Source of the DNA: Atrichornis clamosus
Taxonomy: Eukaryota > Chordata > Aves > Passeriformes > Menuridae
Assembly: GCA_013400975.1 (NCBI GenBank)
Contig: WBMZ01011748.1
Coordinates: forward strand, 107,109 to 171,108
Direction of reading: 5' to 3'
DNA: 64,000 bases
Positions within the stretch are counted from its first letter, which is position 1, and each line of letters begins with the position of its first letter. A program made the position numbers and the translations under genes. The notes below the pieces were generated by a model that had not been told where the DNA came from, did not search any database, and saw only the letters and a program-made list of their open reading frames with translations. This document shows, piece by piece, positions 12,401-23,646 of this stretch.

Positions 12401-15400
12401 AAGTCATTCCAAATGTATCAACATGGCAAGGGATGAGTCATCCCAGGAAATGCCAGGAGCTCCTCTGTCAGCAGCCACAAGGCATGGCCAGTTTTTGCTC
12501 CAGACAGGAAGAAAAATACTGGATAATCTGAAATGGACCACGTCAGTCACCGGACAGGAGGTAGCTGAACATTAGGATGGCCTGCAAAATCTGTTCATAT
12601 CGCTGAAAAAGAGGTGGAGCTGTTTTTCAATGCGCTGCTGTGCAGGAGGAAGAGTTCTACTTCCTCATCACTGCTTCAGAGAGCACACAAAGAATGCTCC
12701 TCCAAGAGTAAATTATTTAGGCAGTCATCTCAGCAAGTTATTTCTGCTCATTTCCGAGGAACAATACGGCTCAAGCTGGGATTTAAACCAGCAGCAATGA
12801 CATGGTGCCCAGTTGACTCCAACTCCAGAAGAGAAGCAGAGGATGGACAGAGAATACCACAAAACCACCACTAATAGAGGGGGACACAGCGCAACACTTA
12901 ACATGGCTTAAACACAGACACGCAACCAGAGGAGCTGCAGCTCTCCATAAAAAACTGCTCCATCTTCATATCCTCTGAAGGAATGAAGGAACAGACTTTC
13001 CTCCTAAAAGACAGCTGGGTTTTCCACTTTCACGGGAATTGCTCTAATCTTGTTGTGACAGTGTAGAGCAACCAGAGGATGCTGCGAGTTAAACGTCATC
13101 ATTTGTCTGTAAGTTTTATGAGGGAACAGGGCTGCCAAATCAGACCACCACAAAGTGAGGATGTGACAGCTGTAACTAGGGCAATTTCAGTCAGGGAAAG
13201 ATATAAATAAATGAAGAAATGGAAAAAAAAGAAAAAACAGAGAAACTATACATTACAGGAGGGAAGGGAAGCAAGAAATACAGCTACCACGCAAGACAAA
13301 AGTTGACTATTTGTCTATTTAATGCTCTCTTCAAACCATTATTGTGTTCCTTGCCTGATGCACAACTGTTAAAGAGCAGACTGGGAGAGGGGAGAGAAAA
13401 GAGAAAATTGAGGGTCAAAGCACAGCACTGCTTGCCTGATTGCAGTCTTTCTAAAAGATACAGAACCCCAGCTAAGACTTGGCCAAAGCCCCCAGCAGCG
13501 CTGATGGAGGCACGCAAGTACCTCCCAACGTTTATGGAGATGGTTTCAAGTCTCAGGCATGTGAACCCTGCATGGAAAAAGTCTGTGCTGCGACCTGACA
13601 GCCAAAGCAGGCAACAACCTGACACCCTGACCCCGATTCACTCTCAATTCTAGGGGAATCAAAGAGGTTCTGTAATGAGCCTACTGGAAAATCAGATCTA
13701 CCTGAGCATTCCCCAAAACAGAGGTCAAGCCCCCCTGCTGCCACCAAACTCCTGTGGGATTATAAAACATTAAGCCAGGGAAAAAGAAATAAAGTGTTTA
13801 AAATCTCAGAATTTTTAGTAAATTTAGATGTACAACCATTTAATAAGATTGCAATTCTTTCAAGAAATATTGTCTCAAGAAACACTCTGAGAATTAAATA
13901 GAGGTTCAGAGTCCATCTAGCTCCAGCCCTTTATCCCCTTGTCTTTCTCAGCATCAAAAAAAATGGAATCCACCTTTAAAGCCAGAGAGCCCTCAGTGGC
14001 TGTGCATGGCCTGGAAGCACAGATGAAGCCTGGTAGCCAACAATCTAGTGCTGAGAAGAGTATTTTTAAAACCTGCACTTTGCAAGGTTTTGGCAACATT
14101 TCTTTTTCCATCTTGACCTCGTCACAATTATTTTCCCCTTCTGCTCCAGATCAGTTCATCACAACAGTCTTCATCAGGAACTCCGTGGTCCTGCTGGGCC
14201 TATGAAATCTAGAGTCGAGGTCTCCCAGAACCTCCTCCCAGGGATGGCCTGGGCAGCAGAGCTGCCTCCAGCTGTAGAATCCGAGCCAGAGAGACTCCAC
14301 GTTTGCCTTCTCAGCAGCACCCACATCAGCCTAATGAAGATTTACATCGAAGACAATTCCTGTTTGACCTCTGCCGGCGCCCACCCGACTGAACAGGAAC
14401 AGCAGCTGGTGTGACCTTGAGCTGTCCCCGAGCGCTGGAGCTGCACCCACAGGCAGGTTCCCGGTCACAGCTCAGCCCCCAACCCGCCCACACTCCCTGT
14501 GACCCAGTTCCACACTGCAAAACTGGATTATGGCTCTCATTGATCCACTCAGTTTTCCACTTCCATTTCGCTGGTGAAGCAGTGAAAGAGGTCATCCCTC
14601 TCTGCCATGTCTGCTGAGGCAGCTCCCTACCTACCAAAGAGGGGAGCTTATCTCCTTGGAGCTCCTTGCTAGTAACCAAGAGCCAGACAGCAAAAATATC
14701 CTGGAACTGTTAAAAACAGAAAGTGTGACAAACAAGATGTGTTCCTGGATACACAGAGCACCTTCCCAATCTGTACTCACAAGGCTTAAAAAAGGGCTGC
14801 CAGTACATACTACAGACAGTATTTTATATTATCTTTACAGTGTCGACCAGAACATCCATCACCAAGATGCTGATGATGTGCTGAAGGACAGACTTTTATT
14901 GTCAGCAGGAGATACCCATCGCAGCTGAAGATTCTGTAATTACTGTTCCTTAAGAGAAAATGGAAGATTTATTGTTCACATAATAGTCAATGAATGTCTT
15001 TTCTGGAGTAGAATAGAGGTTTACTTACAGGCCTTCATCTGTGTGTCACATTGTATTATACAAGATTAAATAGTTTAATTTTTTCAAGCTGGGATTTTAG
15101 GTAATGTGTGGATTGTCCAGCACTAATTATAAGGACAGAGGCTACTTGTACTCTCTGCTGTGCCCTCCCCAGTCAGCTGGTACAGGGGTACCAGTGGGGA
15201 CTCTCTCTTCCTACCCAGACCATTTCTGGCTGTATTTCTTTAAGTTATGAAACCACAAGTAGAGAAGATTTATATTCTGTCATTGGATAAAGGCCTTCAG
15301 CTGAGATCAAAGCAGTTAGCTATAATTGCAGAGAAAAGGTTGCAAAACAAATCCTAATTTATCAGTAGGGTTTTTTCACCCCCTTAAAGTATGTGCCTTC

Positions 15401-18260
15401 TACAGTAGGCAGAAGAGTTAGGAAGGCAGGAAAAAATCATCCATCATTAGAGAAGCTGCCCTCATTCACAGTTTTGCCATTAGCCACAACAGATATCCTA
15501 AGCACAGGACAAAATCTCAGTGCTGTGTGTTATCATGTGTTTCCCTTAAAAAACATCATTTTAACCAACACTGCATGCATGAAGTCAGGGATCCCACCAC
15601 TGCAATGTTTCCGCCTTCTCTCCATCCTCCTTCTCCTAGCTTCTTGCTAAATCTGAGACCAAATTGTTTAATTCCAGCAGAACTTTCAGGAGAAATCACA
15701 ATCCCAGACAGAGGAAGAAAACGGCAGACAAAGACCACAGGATCAAATGACTCCGAACTGAAGACGGACAAAGACTAATGGGAAATAAAGAGCATCATTT
15801 GTAAGTGAGAGTAATTAATCACCAGCAGGGATTGATGGATGAGCAGTGGAACCGCTGATGCTTGAAGGCTTAACACCAAAATTAAAAGTTTGATCTGAAT
15901 AAGCTGCCCAAGCTGCAGTTGTGCCACACTGCAGGAACTAACAGGTGGAGTTCATCATCTGTCAGATGGCAAGGTAGGTCTGACCACCCCAAAATCCAGA
16001 ATTTCTCACCAGGGGAGAGACTGGAAGCAGAGGACTGACCCCTCCCCATGCTAACCCACACAAAGCTGTCCTGCTGCCCGGCCCAGCACCAAGGAGGAGA
16101 TGCAGTGTAACCCATCTGCCTGCAGACAGGCACCACCCCACCAGGGATGGTTCTCAGAAGCTTTAAGACTAATTCAGGTGTTGCACAAATTTTTGGGACT
16201 GGGATGACTTCCCACTTGTGAACATACTGTGGGAGTTTGATCATCACTTAAGCAGTTCTTCGGTGCAGGAGAACAGAAGAATATATCAACAAGGAAAAGA
16301 GAAAGCCTAGCCATCATATAATCAACCACCAGAAACATGCAAGGGAGGGAACAAGGAACAGTACTCTCCCCTTTTACCTCAGCCTAGCATTAAAGACAAG
16401 ATACATTCCAAACTATAAGCCTCTATGAATGAAAAACTGGCAGAGTCAATAAAATGTGAAGTAAGCCTAATTCATTTTTACTATATGACCTACTTTCAGC
16501 AGGTTTTGATTCACATGAGCAGCTAGAGCTTCAAGGTGGTGATTCGGCAAGGTCTGTTCATTAAAGTCATTCTTTTCTTTATGGCTTTCAGCTTCAAGGG
16601 ATAAGAAAACACATTTCTGTCAGAGGCATTTACCAAAAAGATCCCCCCGGCACAAATACTGCAGCAGCCAGGGAAAAAAATGAATATGAATGTAAATGCT
16701 GCTTCAGAACTGAAAAATGATGGGAATGAAGAAAAACTTAATTGCTGGAGGTGATGCCTCCTCCACTGTGCTCCAACACCCAATGGGTCCCACCTGAAGC
16801 CCTGCAGGGTGGGCAGGGATACTCTGGAGGGGGACCAGGGTGATGGTCCCTGCTCCCCAAGCATTCCCTTGCTGCAGCCAGGACTCAGCTGCCTGCCTCA
16901 AGGTGTCCTGCCACCATGGATCCCTCTCTCCCTGTGAAGGAATGGTGCCTGTTTGCTCTGACAGGCCAGGATGCAACTCTGAGGTGCAGGTCCAGGACTC
17001 CTGTACCACCACCCTGGCAGCAGCAAACCCCTTGGGGCTTCCCCACAGCACTCCCTCCCACTCTCTTACACTTTGGTAAATGATATGGTCCTGACAGCTT
17101 AAAAATTACATTTTTTCCCTACTGTCTCAACAGAAGAAAAAAAAAAGTAATCTGAAATAATCTGCTGGCTTTTTCTTCATCACACCCAACTAGTCCTGGA
17201 GCAGTAACCAGGACTGGATCTTAGATAAAATGCACCAGAAAGCAATTTTTCATTTTCATTGGAGCATCTTCTCCCCCTGATTCTAAAAGGGCTCTTCATA
17301 TGCTTGGGCTGAGCATGGAAATAACCACATTAGGACCAAATATGGATGAGATTGAGCATTGATTGATTTATCCTTTAACCACAGAGGTAGAGCTCCTCTC
17401 CTCACTGCAACACCAAGCAAGATGGGTGCCTCACCTCTGCACAACCCAGAATTTGCAAAGCTGTGGGAAACTCATGTTAACCAAGAGAAATCATTTGCTT
17501 TGTAAGTAGATATCTCATTCTGTTCAAAATATGTGTTTTGACATCTCCCTGGCTAACCCTGACATCAGGGCAGCTATTCCAGAACAGCATCCCTATTACC
17601 TGCACTGCCTGGGGCAGCAGGGGATCCCATGGGGCACGGAAGGATGGATGAGCATATGGATCCCTCCACTGCAGTTTTCACTGTCTGCTCAGTCCCAGCT
17701 TCAAGTACCTCCAACATTACACAAAATTAGCAAGAAACAGTATTTTGACCAAGGCTGTGAATGCTGTACCGGGACAACACGACTCTGCAGGTGAGGCTGG
17801 AGTGAGCCACCCCTGCCAAAGTCGCTGCAGCACAGATCAGTTACAGACCCTTCAGAACAATCTGCCAAAATAACAGTAATTAGAAAATAAAGGGTTCATT
17901 TCTGTGCTCCTCTCAGGCCGCTGGCTGACAGCTTTGCTCCAGCTGGAATAGAGGGCACTGTCACCTCGGCAGCCGCTGCCATGAGCTGCTCCCACAAAGT
18001 GCACTCCACCTTCCTCCAGGAGCAGCCACGCTCCACCTCGGGCCAGGGCAGGAGAAGGCATGTGGCTGACAAAGGGGAGCCTTGGCAGACTTCTCATTAA
18101 ATACCTCCGTGTGGAGTGAGCAGAGCTAGCTGGAACAGCAGCAGCTCCTGCAGCAGACACACATTAAAAACAAAGCAAAATCCCAAAATGGGAACCAAAG
18201 CTCAGAAATACTGCATGTCCCCCAGACAGATATTGTGTTCTACATACATTTTGCACTGAA
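9441..18260. other. Intron 2 sequence without recognised elements
   Basis: About 8.8 kb of unique-looking intron. I found no CR1, LTR or SINE signature. Short A- and T-runs occur, and no open frame reads as a known protein. Confidence 0.65.
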
Positions 18261-18292
18261 GAGAGAAAAAAAAAAAAGAAAAAGAAAAAAGG
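18261..18292. repeat. A-rich simple repeat
   Basis: This is a run of A interrupted by single G (GAGAGA, then A12, GAAAAAG and A6). It is a low-complexity homopurine tract in intron 2, with no element body recognised next to it. Confidence 0.9.
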
Positions 18293-19021
18293 AATTTCAT
18301 TTTTTTCTGCAAGGAAACCATCATTTGAATATTTTGGCTCTGAAGAATTTCCTTCCTGCAAAGCCAAGGATCTGTGAGAAAAATGTCCTTCCTGCAAAAA
18401 AGGGGAAAACAATTTCTGGCTTGAGCGTAAAAAATGAAGCAATAAACCCTCTAAAGCTCAAATGAATAAAATGCCATGAGAGCTTTTAGGCGGAGCTGAG
18501 CCTGACCTTAAGCCTGGCCTGGCTAACCGTAGTCTTCTCATAAGATTAAATAAAAACAAAAAAGCATGCCCTGTGCCTTGGTGTTCTGATGGACACACCC
18601 TCCTGGCATTAGCCCTGGCTTGCCATCAGTCAGGACACTTGAGATCTAACTTACTTCTGTTCACCTTGAAGCAAAACATGCAGCTATACAAATGAGTATT
18701 TTCCATATTTTGAATGCAAATAGGGGATTATTCAAAAACAAGTTGCTCTCAGCCTCCTAGGAGACACGGAAAGGTCATGGAGCAGGCTGCAGAATATTTT
18801 CCCAGACTTCCTCAAAAATATTTAAACTTACATGATTTCTCTATTTTTAAAGCCTTCCCTGAGACTTCTTTCCAAAAGTTTCAAAAAATAATCAATTAAA
18901 ACGAAACCGCTTCACAGAAAGAGGACACGTAAGGACAAGCAAGTGTGGGCAGGAAAAGAGATTTCAGTTCTTCTATGAACTCTGGCAGCAAAGACACGGC
19001 CAGATGGAAGCAGCAGCGAGG

Positions 19022-19400
19022 GAGCTCAGCTCAGCATATCACGTCCCCAGCGGGAGGGTGCCCAGGAGTGCCACCCGGCACCTCGCTCCAGCGCCACAAT
19101 TCCCATTCCTCGATCTCGCCGGAGCGAAGGGCACGCTCCGTGCAGAGCCGCGGGCGGGTCGGGGCAGCACCCCCAGGCAGAGCCGCGGTGCCCACGCCGC
19201 GGGTGGGAGACGCGGGGCTGGAAATGAGAGCGGAGGGGGAGGGATGAGGGGAGGAGGGATGAGGGGATGCGGGAAGCGGGGCAGCCCTGCGGCCGCGCTG
19301 CCTCCCCGGCGGCCGGGGCGCTGCCAAGCCCGTCAGCGGAGATGCTGCAGGATTGCGTTCGCTTGGCTCGGCACGGGAGAGGAGCTGCCTGTGAGTCACA
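19022..19400. promoter_or_regulatory. Intragenic CpG island
   Basis: By hand count about 38 CpG dinucleotides fall in the 360 bp from 19021, whereas flanking sequence has only a few per kilobase. Composition is strongly GC-rich, with GCCGCGG, CCGGCGGCCGG and similar motifs. No known TNIK exon lies here; it is about 18 kb into intron 2. CpG islands in birds usually mark promoters, so this could be an alternative TNIK promoter giving a kinase-truncated transcript, an antisense or lncRNA promoter, or an orphan island. A donor-like GTGAGT sits on the plus strand at about 19391. Island is directly seen; promoter role is inferred. Confidence 0.7.
19229..19270 (+). repeat. G-rich direct repeat inside the CpG island
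   Basis: The unit AGGGATGAGGGG occurs twice in close succession after a GGAGGGGG run. It gives at least four runs of three or more G within about 30 nt on the plus strand, so it could fold as a G-quadruplex. It lies within the 19-kb island. Confidence 0.6.
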
Positions 19401-20001
19401 GCTCTGCGCCACTCGGCCCTGCTTCCCTCCCAACTGGCTTGAGTATGATATGTATTATCGTTCCTCTCTCCTTTCTTTGTTGGTTTTTTGGTGTTGGGGT
19501 TTTTTTTGCCTCGCTGGCTGTTTCACCGCCACCCAAAATCTCTTCTGCTGAAGGGAGGGCGCTGCAGAGGGTGAAAGCTGGGGGCAGACGGGGAACCTGC
19601 CAGCCCCAGCTCCAGCCAGCCCCCACAGCCACAGTGGCGAAGCATCTGGGATGTGGACTTTTATCTTCCACTCATTCAATCAGAAACTCCTTGTAGGAGA
19701 TTTGCCAGTTCACGTAAAGCTGCAATAACAAAGCAGGTTTTCAGTGTTTGAGTCACGGCACTAAGTTGGGCTCTAAAAGCCTCTAATTATTCTGTGAGTT
19801 CCTGGCTAACAGGACGTCTCCAATCTTCCCAGTGGGTCCCTTTGTGCAGAGACTCAAACAACCTCTGGTACTGCCTGAAGACATTCTTCTCTCCTTCCAC
19901 CTTTACAAAATCAAATAAAATCTGTAATAATTAGTATTAAACTGAGTTTATAAAGCCAGGAAGACTAGGTGGCAGTCCTGCTGCTATCTATGGGAATATG
20001 C

Positions 20002-20238
20002 CTACCCAGAAGCTGATGGGAACCGATCCACAGCATCGCCCTCCAGGTACCCCAGTTCAGTGCAGATCTTTGCGCTGCAAGTCCATTTCTCAAGATGATA
20101 TTTGATGAAGATGCAGATGGGGATGTGCTCCAGCTGGGACACGATGCACCAAGTGATGGCTAACATGGCCTTTGGTGTTGTGGTTAGCTGCACAAACATG
20201 CCATGGTTTGAGAGGGCAATGGAGCATAAATCATCCAT
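20002..20238 (-). other. Unassigned open stretch, possible decayed retrocopy
   Basis: The minus strand stays open for 78 codons, starting MDDLCSIALS and including HGMFVQLTTTPKAML. An open frame of 66 codons also overlaps on the plus strand. Base composition looks more codon-like than the surroundings. I do not recognise the protein, stops lie just upstream in frame, and no splice sites or poly(A) tail are evident. It could be a fragment of a processed pseudogene or chance. Low confidence. Confidence 0.15.
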
Positions 20239-22810
20239 GTTCAGTGTTTTCTACCATATCCCAGGTTATGGGGAAAGAACCCATGGGTGGTATCATAGGT
20301 AAGTGTTCACTGTGAACACACTGCAGAAAAAGATATTTGAAGCTATGTGAGATGAGGAGATGCCACCCATCCTGGAACAGATGAGGGATGCAGCCTAGGC
20401 AGCCACACACAAATACTTTAGGTCCTACCTAGGCAGCTGGGTAATTCAGTTTTATCTGCCCAACTCGGCTGCTGGCAGAGGGGCTGATGAGTTACCTTCA
20501 GCAAAAGAGATTTGTCCCATTCCAACAGCCTGTACAGGCCACAGACAGACACAAAGGTGCCACCAGCAGAGCAGAGTCAGGCCAGGCTCTGTAGAAAGGT
20601 GTTTGCTGCTCTGACTGGCAGCTACAATTTCCACAGTTAAGCTTCCATTCAGAAGCCAAAGCTACCCGTATACAAAGAGGACTACATCAGTTTGAACAGC
20701 AAACCCTGCAGCACTACAGTCACCTTCCTCTTTAGAAAAAGCCTGCTCTTCACAGATGCCTTCTGCTTGTTGAGATCTAAGGCGTGTCTGCATCCTCCAT
20801 GAGAGACCACGGCCAGTGCCAGGCCCTGGGAATGCACAGATTGTGTGTGACGCCACCAGAAACCATCCTGGGTCCAGGTAATCTGTGTCCACAGCTGCCC
20901 TCTCACTCAGCTCCCTTTTATCCATTCTTCAAAGTCTCCCCTGATGCTGTTAAAAGTGATCTCGTTCCTGCACTGAGCCAGTCAAATTTGCTGTCATCAA
21001 TTCTGCACTCACACAGGTTTTCTCCTCTGCTGCTGAAAACAGACCAGCATCTCTGTAGGATCTCAAATTCTGCAGGAACCACAGCCAAATCTGCAGCTAC
21101 CAAGAGGACCTCCTCCTTCCTTTGCACCAGCCAGGGCTCTTTAGAGCATGAAGCAGCTGGGAAGTTCATTCCCCCCCAGCTAACAGCCTTCTCTGCACTG
21201 AATGCTGAAGATGTGCTCAGACCTGGCTATTTTTTCCAGCAGCAGTTTTCCCTCAACTCTGACCCCAAAGCCAGTTTCTCTTTCTTTCAGGACTCAATGT
21301 CAGTCAGACCTTGGGAGGGGCAGAAGGTATCTGCTATAGGATGTTTTGTGCACACACAGGGCACGTGTCTCACGTAAATGTAATAACCTGTAATTGACTT
21401 GTGCTTACACAAACATATCCCACAGCCCTCACACCTCAACCTCTTTGCTAAATCCAGTGTTTCCTGCTTCACTTGCACCTCTTCTTTTCCCTCTGAGTGA
21501 ATCATTTTTCTTTCACAGCATTCTCTGCACTTCCATTCCTTTTGCTAAACTCAGCAGTATATCTTGTGGTAGCCTCTAATGGTGGCTATCAATAAAACAA
21601 ACCAGCCTTGCAAGTCTTTTGTTTCCCAGTCAAATATATATCTGCTTTCTCCCTCTCAGTTCTATTTTCCTCTAAGCACCAGCTCAGCTGAGGGACTCCT
21701 GCATCACTGCTGCCAGGCTGACATCATTTAGATGGATGTTGTGGGGCCAGCCACCCCCGAGAGCTGCCGCACTCCTCCATCATTTGGAGGTGCTCATCTA
21801 TTACAAGCATTTCCCTTCGCATTTCCCTTCACCACTCCAACAAATTATTAACATCCCTACCAGACACACTATATTTGCTACATATCTCTGGTACCTCTGC
21901 TCCAAACAGTTTTATTAGGAGCCTTTGTACCCATTAAGGCCTGAAAGGATGAGTGCCAGTGGCCTTTTGTAGGTTAATCCACAAGAGATCAAGAGAGTGC
22001 AGGACATTCTGTCTATTCAAATTACTCATTTTACAGTATAATAGTATGAATATTAATATTGTCCATTGAAAAAGTGTGTTAATTAGGACACTGGCAGTCT
22101 TCTGGACCACTGCCACACAAAGTAAGCACTCGGGGGTACGTGACTATTCAAGCCCAGGTCCCAAATTGCTGTTTACAACAGCGGCACACTCAGCTCAAGA
22201 GCCAAATCACCAAAATAATTAACAAGGGAACAACCTACAGAGGGTTAATGTTACTTATTTTTCCTCTACTAATTCCAGTTATTCCCCTTCCTAGTAAAAC
22301 AGTATTTAACCAGACCACAAATAATTTGCATAGCACACACGTGCCGGCTGCTGGGAGGTTTTTAAGCAAACAGAACAAATGCCTCATTAATAACTAAGCG
22401 CCAAGAAATGCAGAAAGAATTTGGTACCAGCTATGAAAATCGACGTAGTTTATTCTTCTGATGCTTGCCTTGGATTAAACACTATGCTCCTTTGATAAGA
22501 CTGGTTTGGATACATGATAAAATGGAGAAGGCAAGGTCCACATATGTACAAGACGGACACAAACCTGGGAGGTCATCATAGTCCAGACAAAACTTTTTAG
22601 GCAGGTAAAGCTTCCACAAGCTCAGGGAGAGGCCTGGTCACTGGTACAATAATAGCACATAGATGATCTTTAGCAGATATGATATGTCCCCTTTCCAGTT
22701 TCTGTGTCTATTTTTATCCTGCAGCATGGATGTGCAATCTTCACTGTAGTCTGCTGATCTCAAGGCTAATCTTCGTTTTCTGCCAGCAAAATGAAAGGTC
22801 AGCTACGGAC

Positions 22811-22850
22811 CAGACACCAGGAATATCTCCCAGACACCAAGAAGGTCTCC
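22811..22850 (+). repeat. 20-bp imperfect tandem duplication
   Basis: CAGACACCAGGAATATCTCC is followed directly by a second copy that differs at three positions (17/20 identical). It is a small local duplication in intron 2 with no further copies seen. Confidence 0.85.
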
Positions 22851-23631
22851 CAGGTGCTCAGGTATTTATGGACCTGATTATCTGGATGTCAGTGAGCATC
22901 TTGCCACAGAGGAAGCAAGCAGACCTGCAGACCTGGATACCAACACGCCTCCCCAAAATGCTTGAGATTTCCAAACACACTCTTTATTCTGAAGTGGAAA
23001 AAACTCCAAACATGTTTGAAGTTTTTGCAAAAATAAGGTTCGCACCGAGGGGTCATTCAATCCCTTGGATCTTGCTCGTTCTGCTTCAAATGAGGTATTT
23101 TCCTCTGGGATCACTCTAAGTTGGAAACACAAATCCAGTCTTCCCACCCGTGAAGCCACCGCTGGGGTTATAAAGGGTCCAAGTCCTTCTACTCCTCAAA
23201 GAGCTTGTAGCCAAAACCTGTTTTCACAAACTGGGTTTTCTCAGCGTGGCGGGACTGACAAAACTTAGTCCATCCTCTTCACCATCTCAAGATAAGCTGA
23301 TTTTGGCTGATATCCATCAGTCAAGAGATCCAGTTTCTCCTGCAGGACCTTCAACAAAGCTTCCCAGCCCCATTTATGAAAGCAGAGACTTGAAAACGTC
23401 TGCCAGGACACAATGACTTCACTTTCAGAAGCTCTTGGTGCCCTGACCCACAGCGTAAGTCAACAAAAGAATGAGGTCTACCAGCATAGCTGCATGTCAG
23501 GTCCCTTTTTGCCTCAATGTAATCTCAGGCATCTAAAATTAAAGCAGCCTTCTGCAAGTGCAGATGACCAGGGCCTCTGGTTTTTGCATTCCCAACCTGA
23601 CATATGGGGCTGCAGGTGAGATTTTGCATGT

Positions 23632-23646
23632 GCACACACACACACA
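23632..23646. repeat. (CA)n microsatellite, short
   Basis: About seven CA units follow TGTG. It is a short dinucleotide repeat in intron 2. Confidence 0.9.

Noticed and set aside
13895..13935. Possible CR1 remnant (GTTCAGAGTCCATCTAGCTC)
   Set aside because: Weak, short similarity without the neighbouring CR1 segments.
19004..19696. 230-codon plus-strand frame across the 19-kb CpG island
   Set aside because: GC-rich sequence is poor in stop codons. The product is Arg/Ala/Gly/Pro-rich with no domain, and overlapping frames on the other strand are also open.
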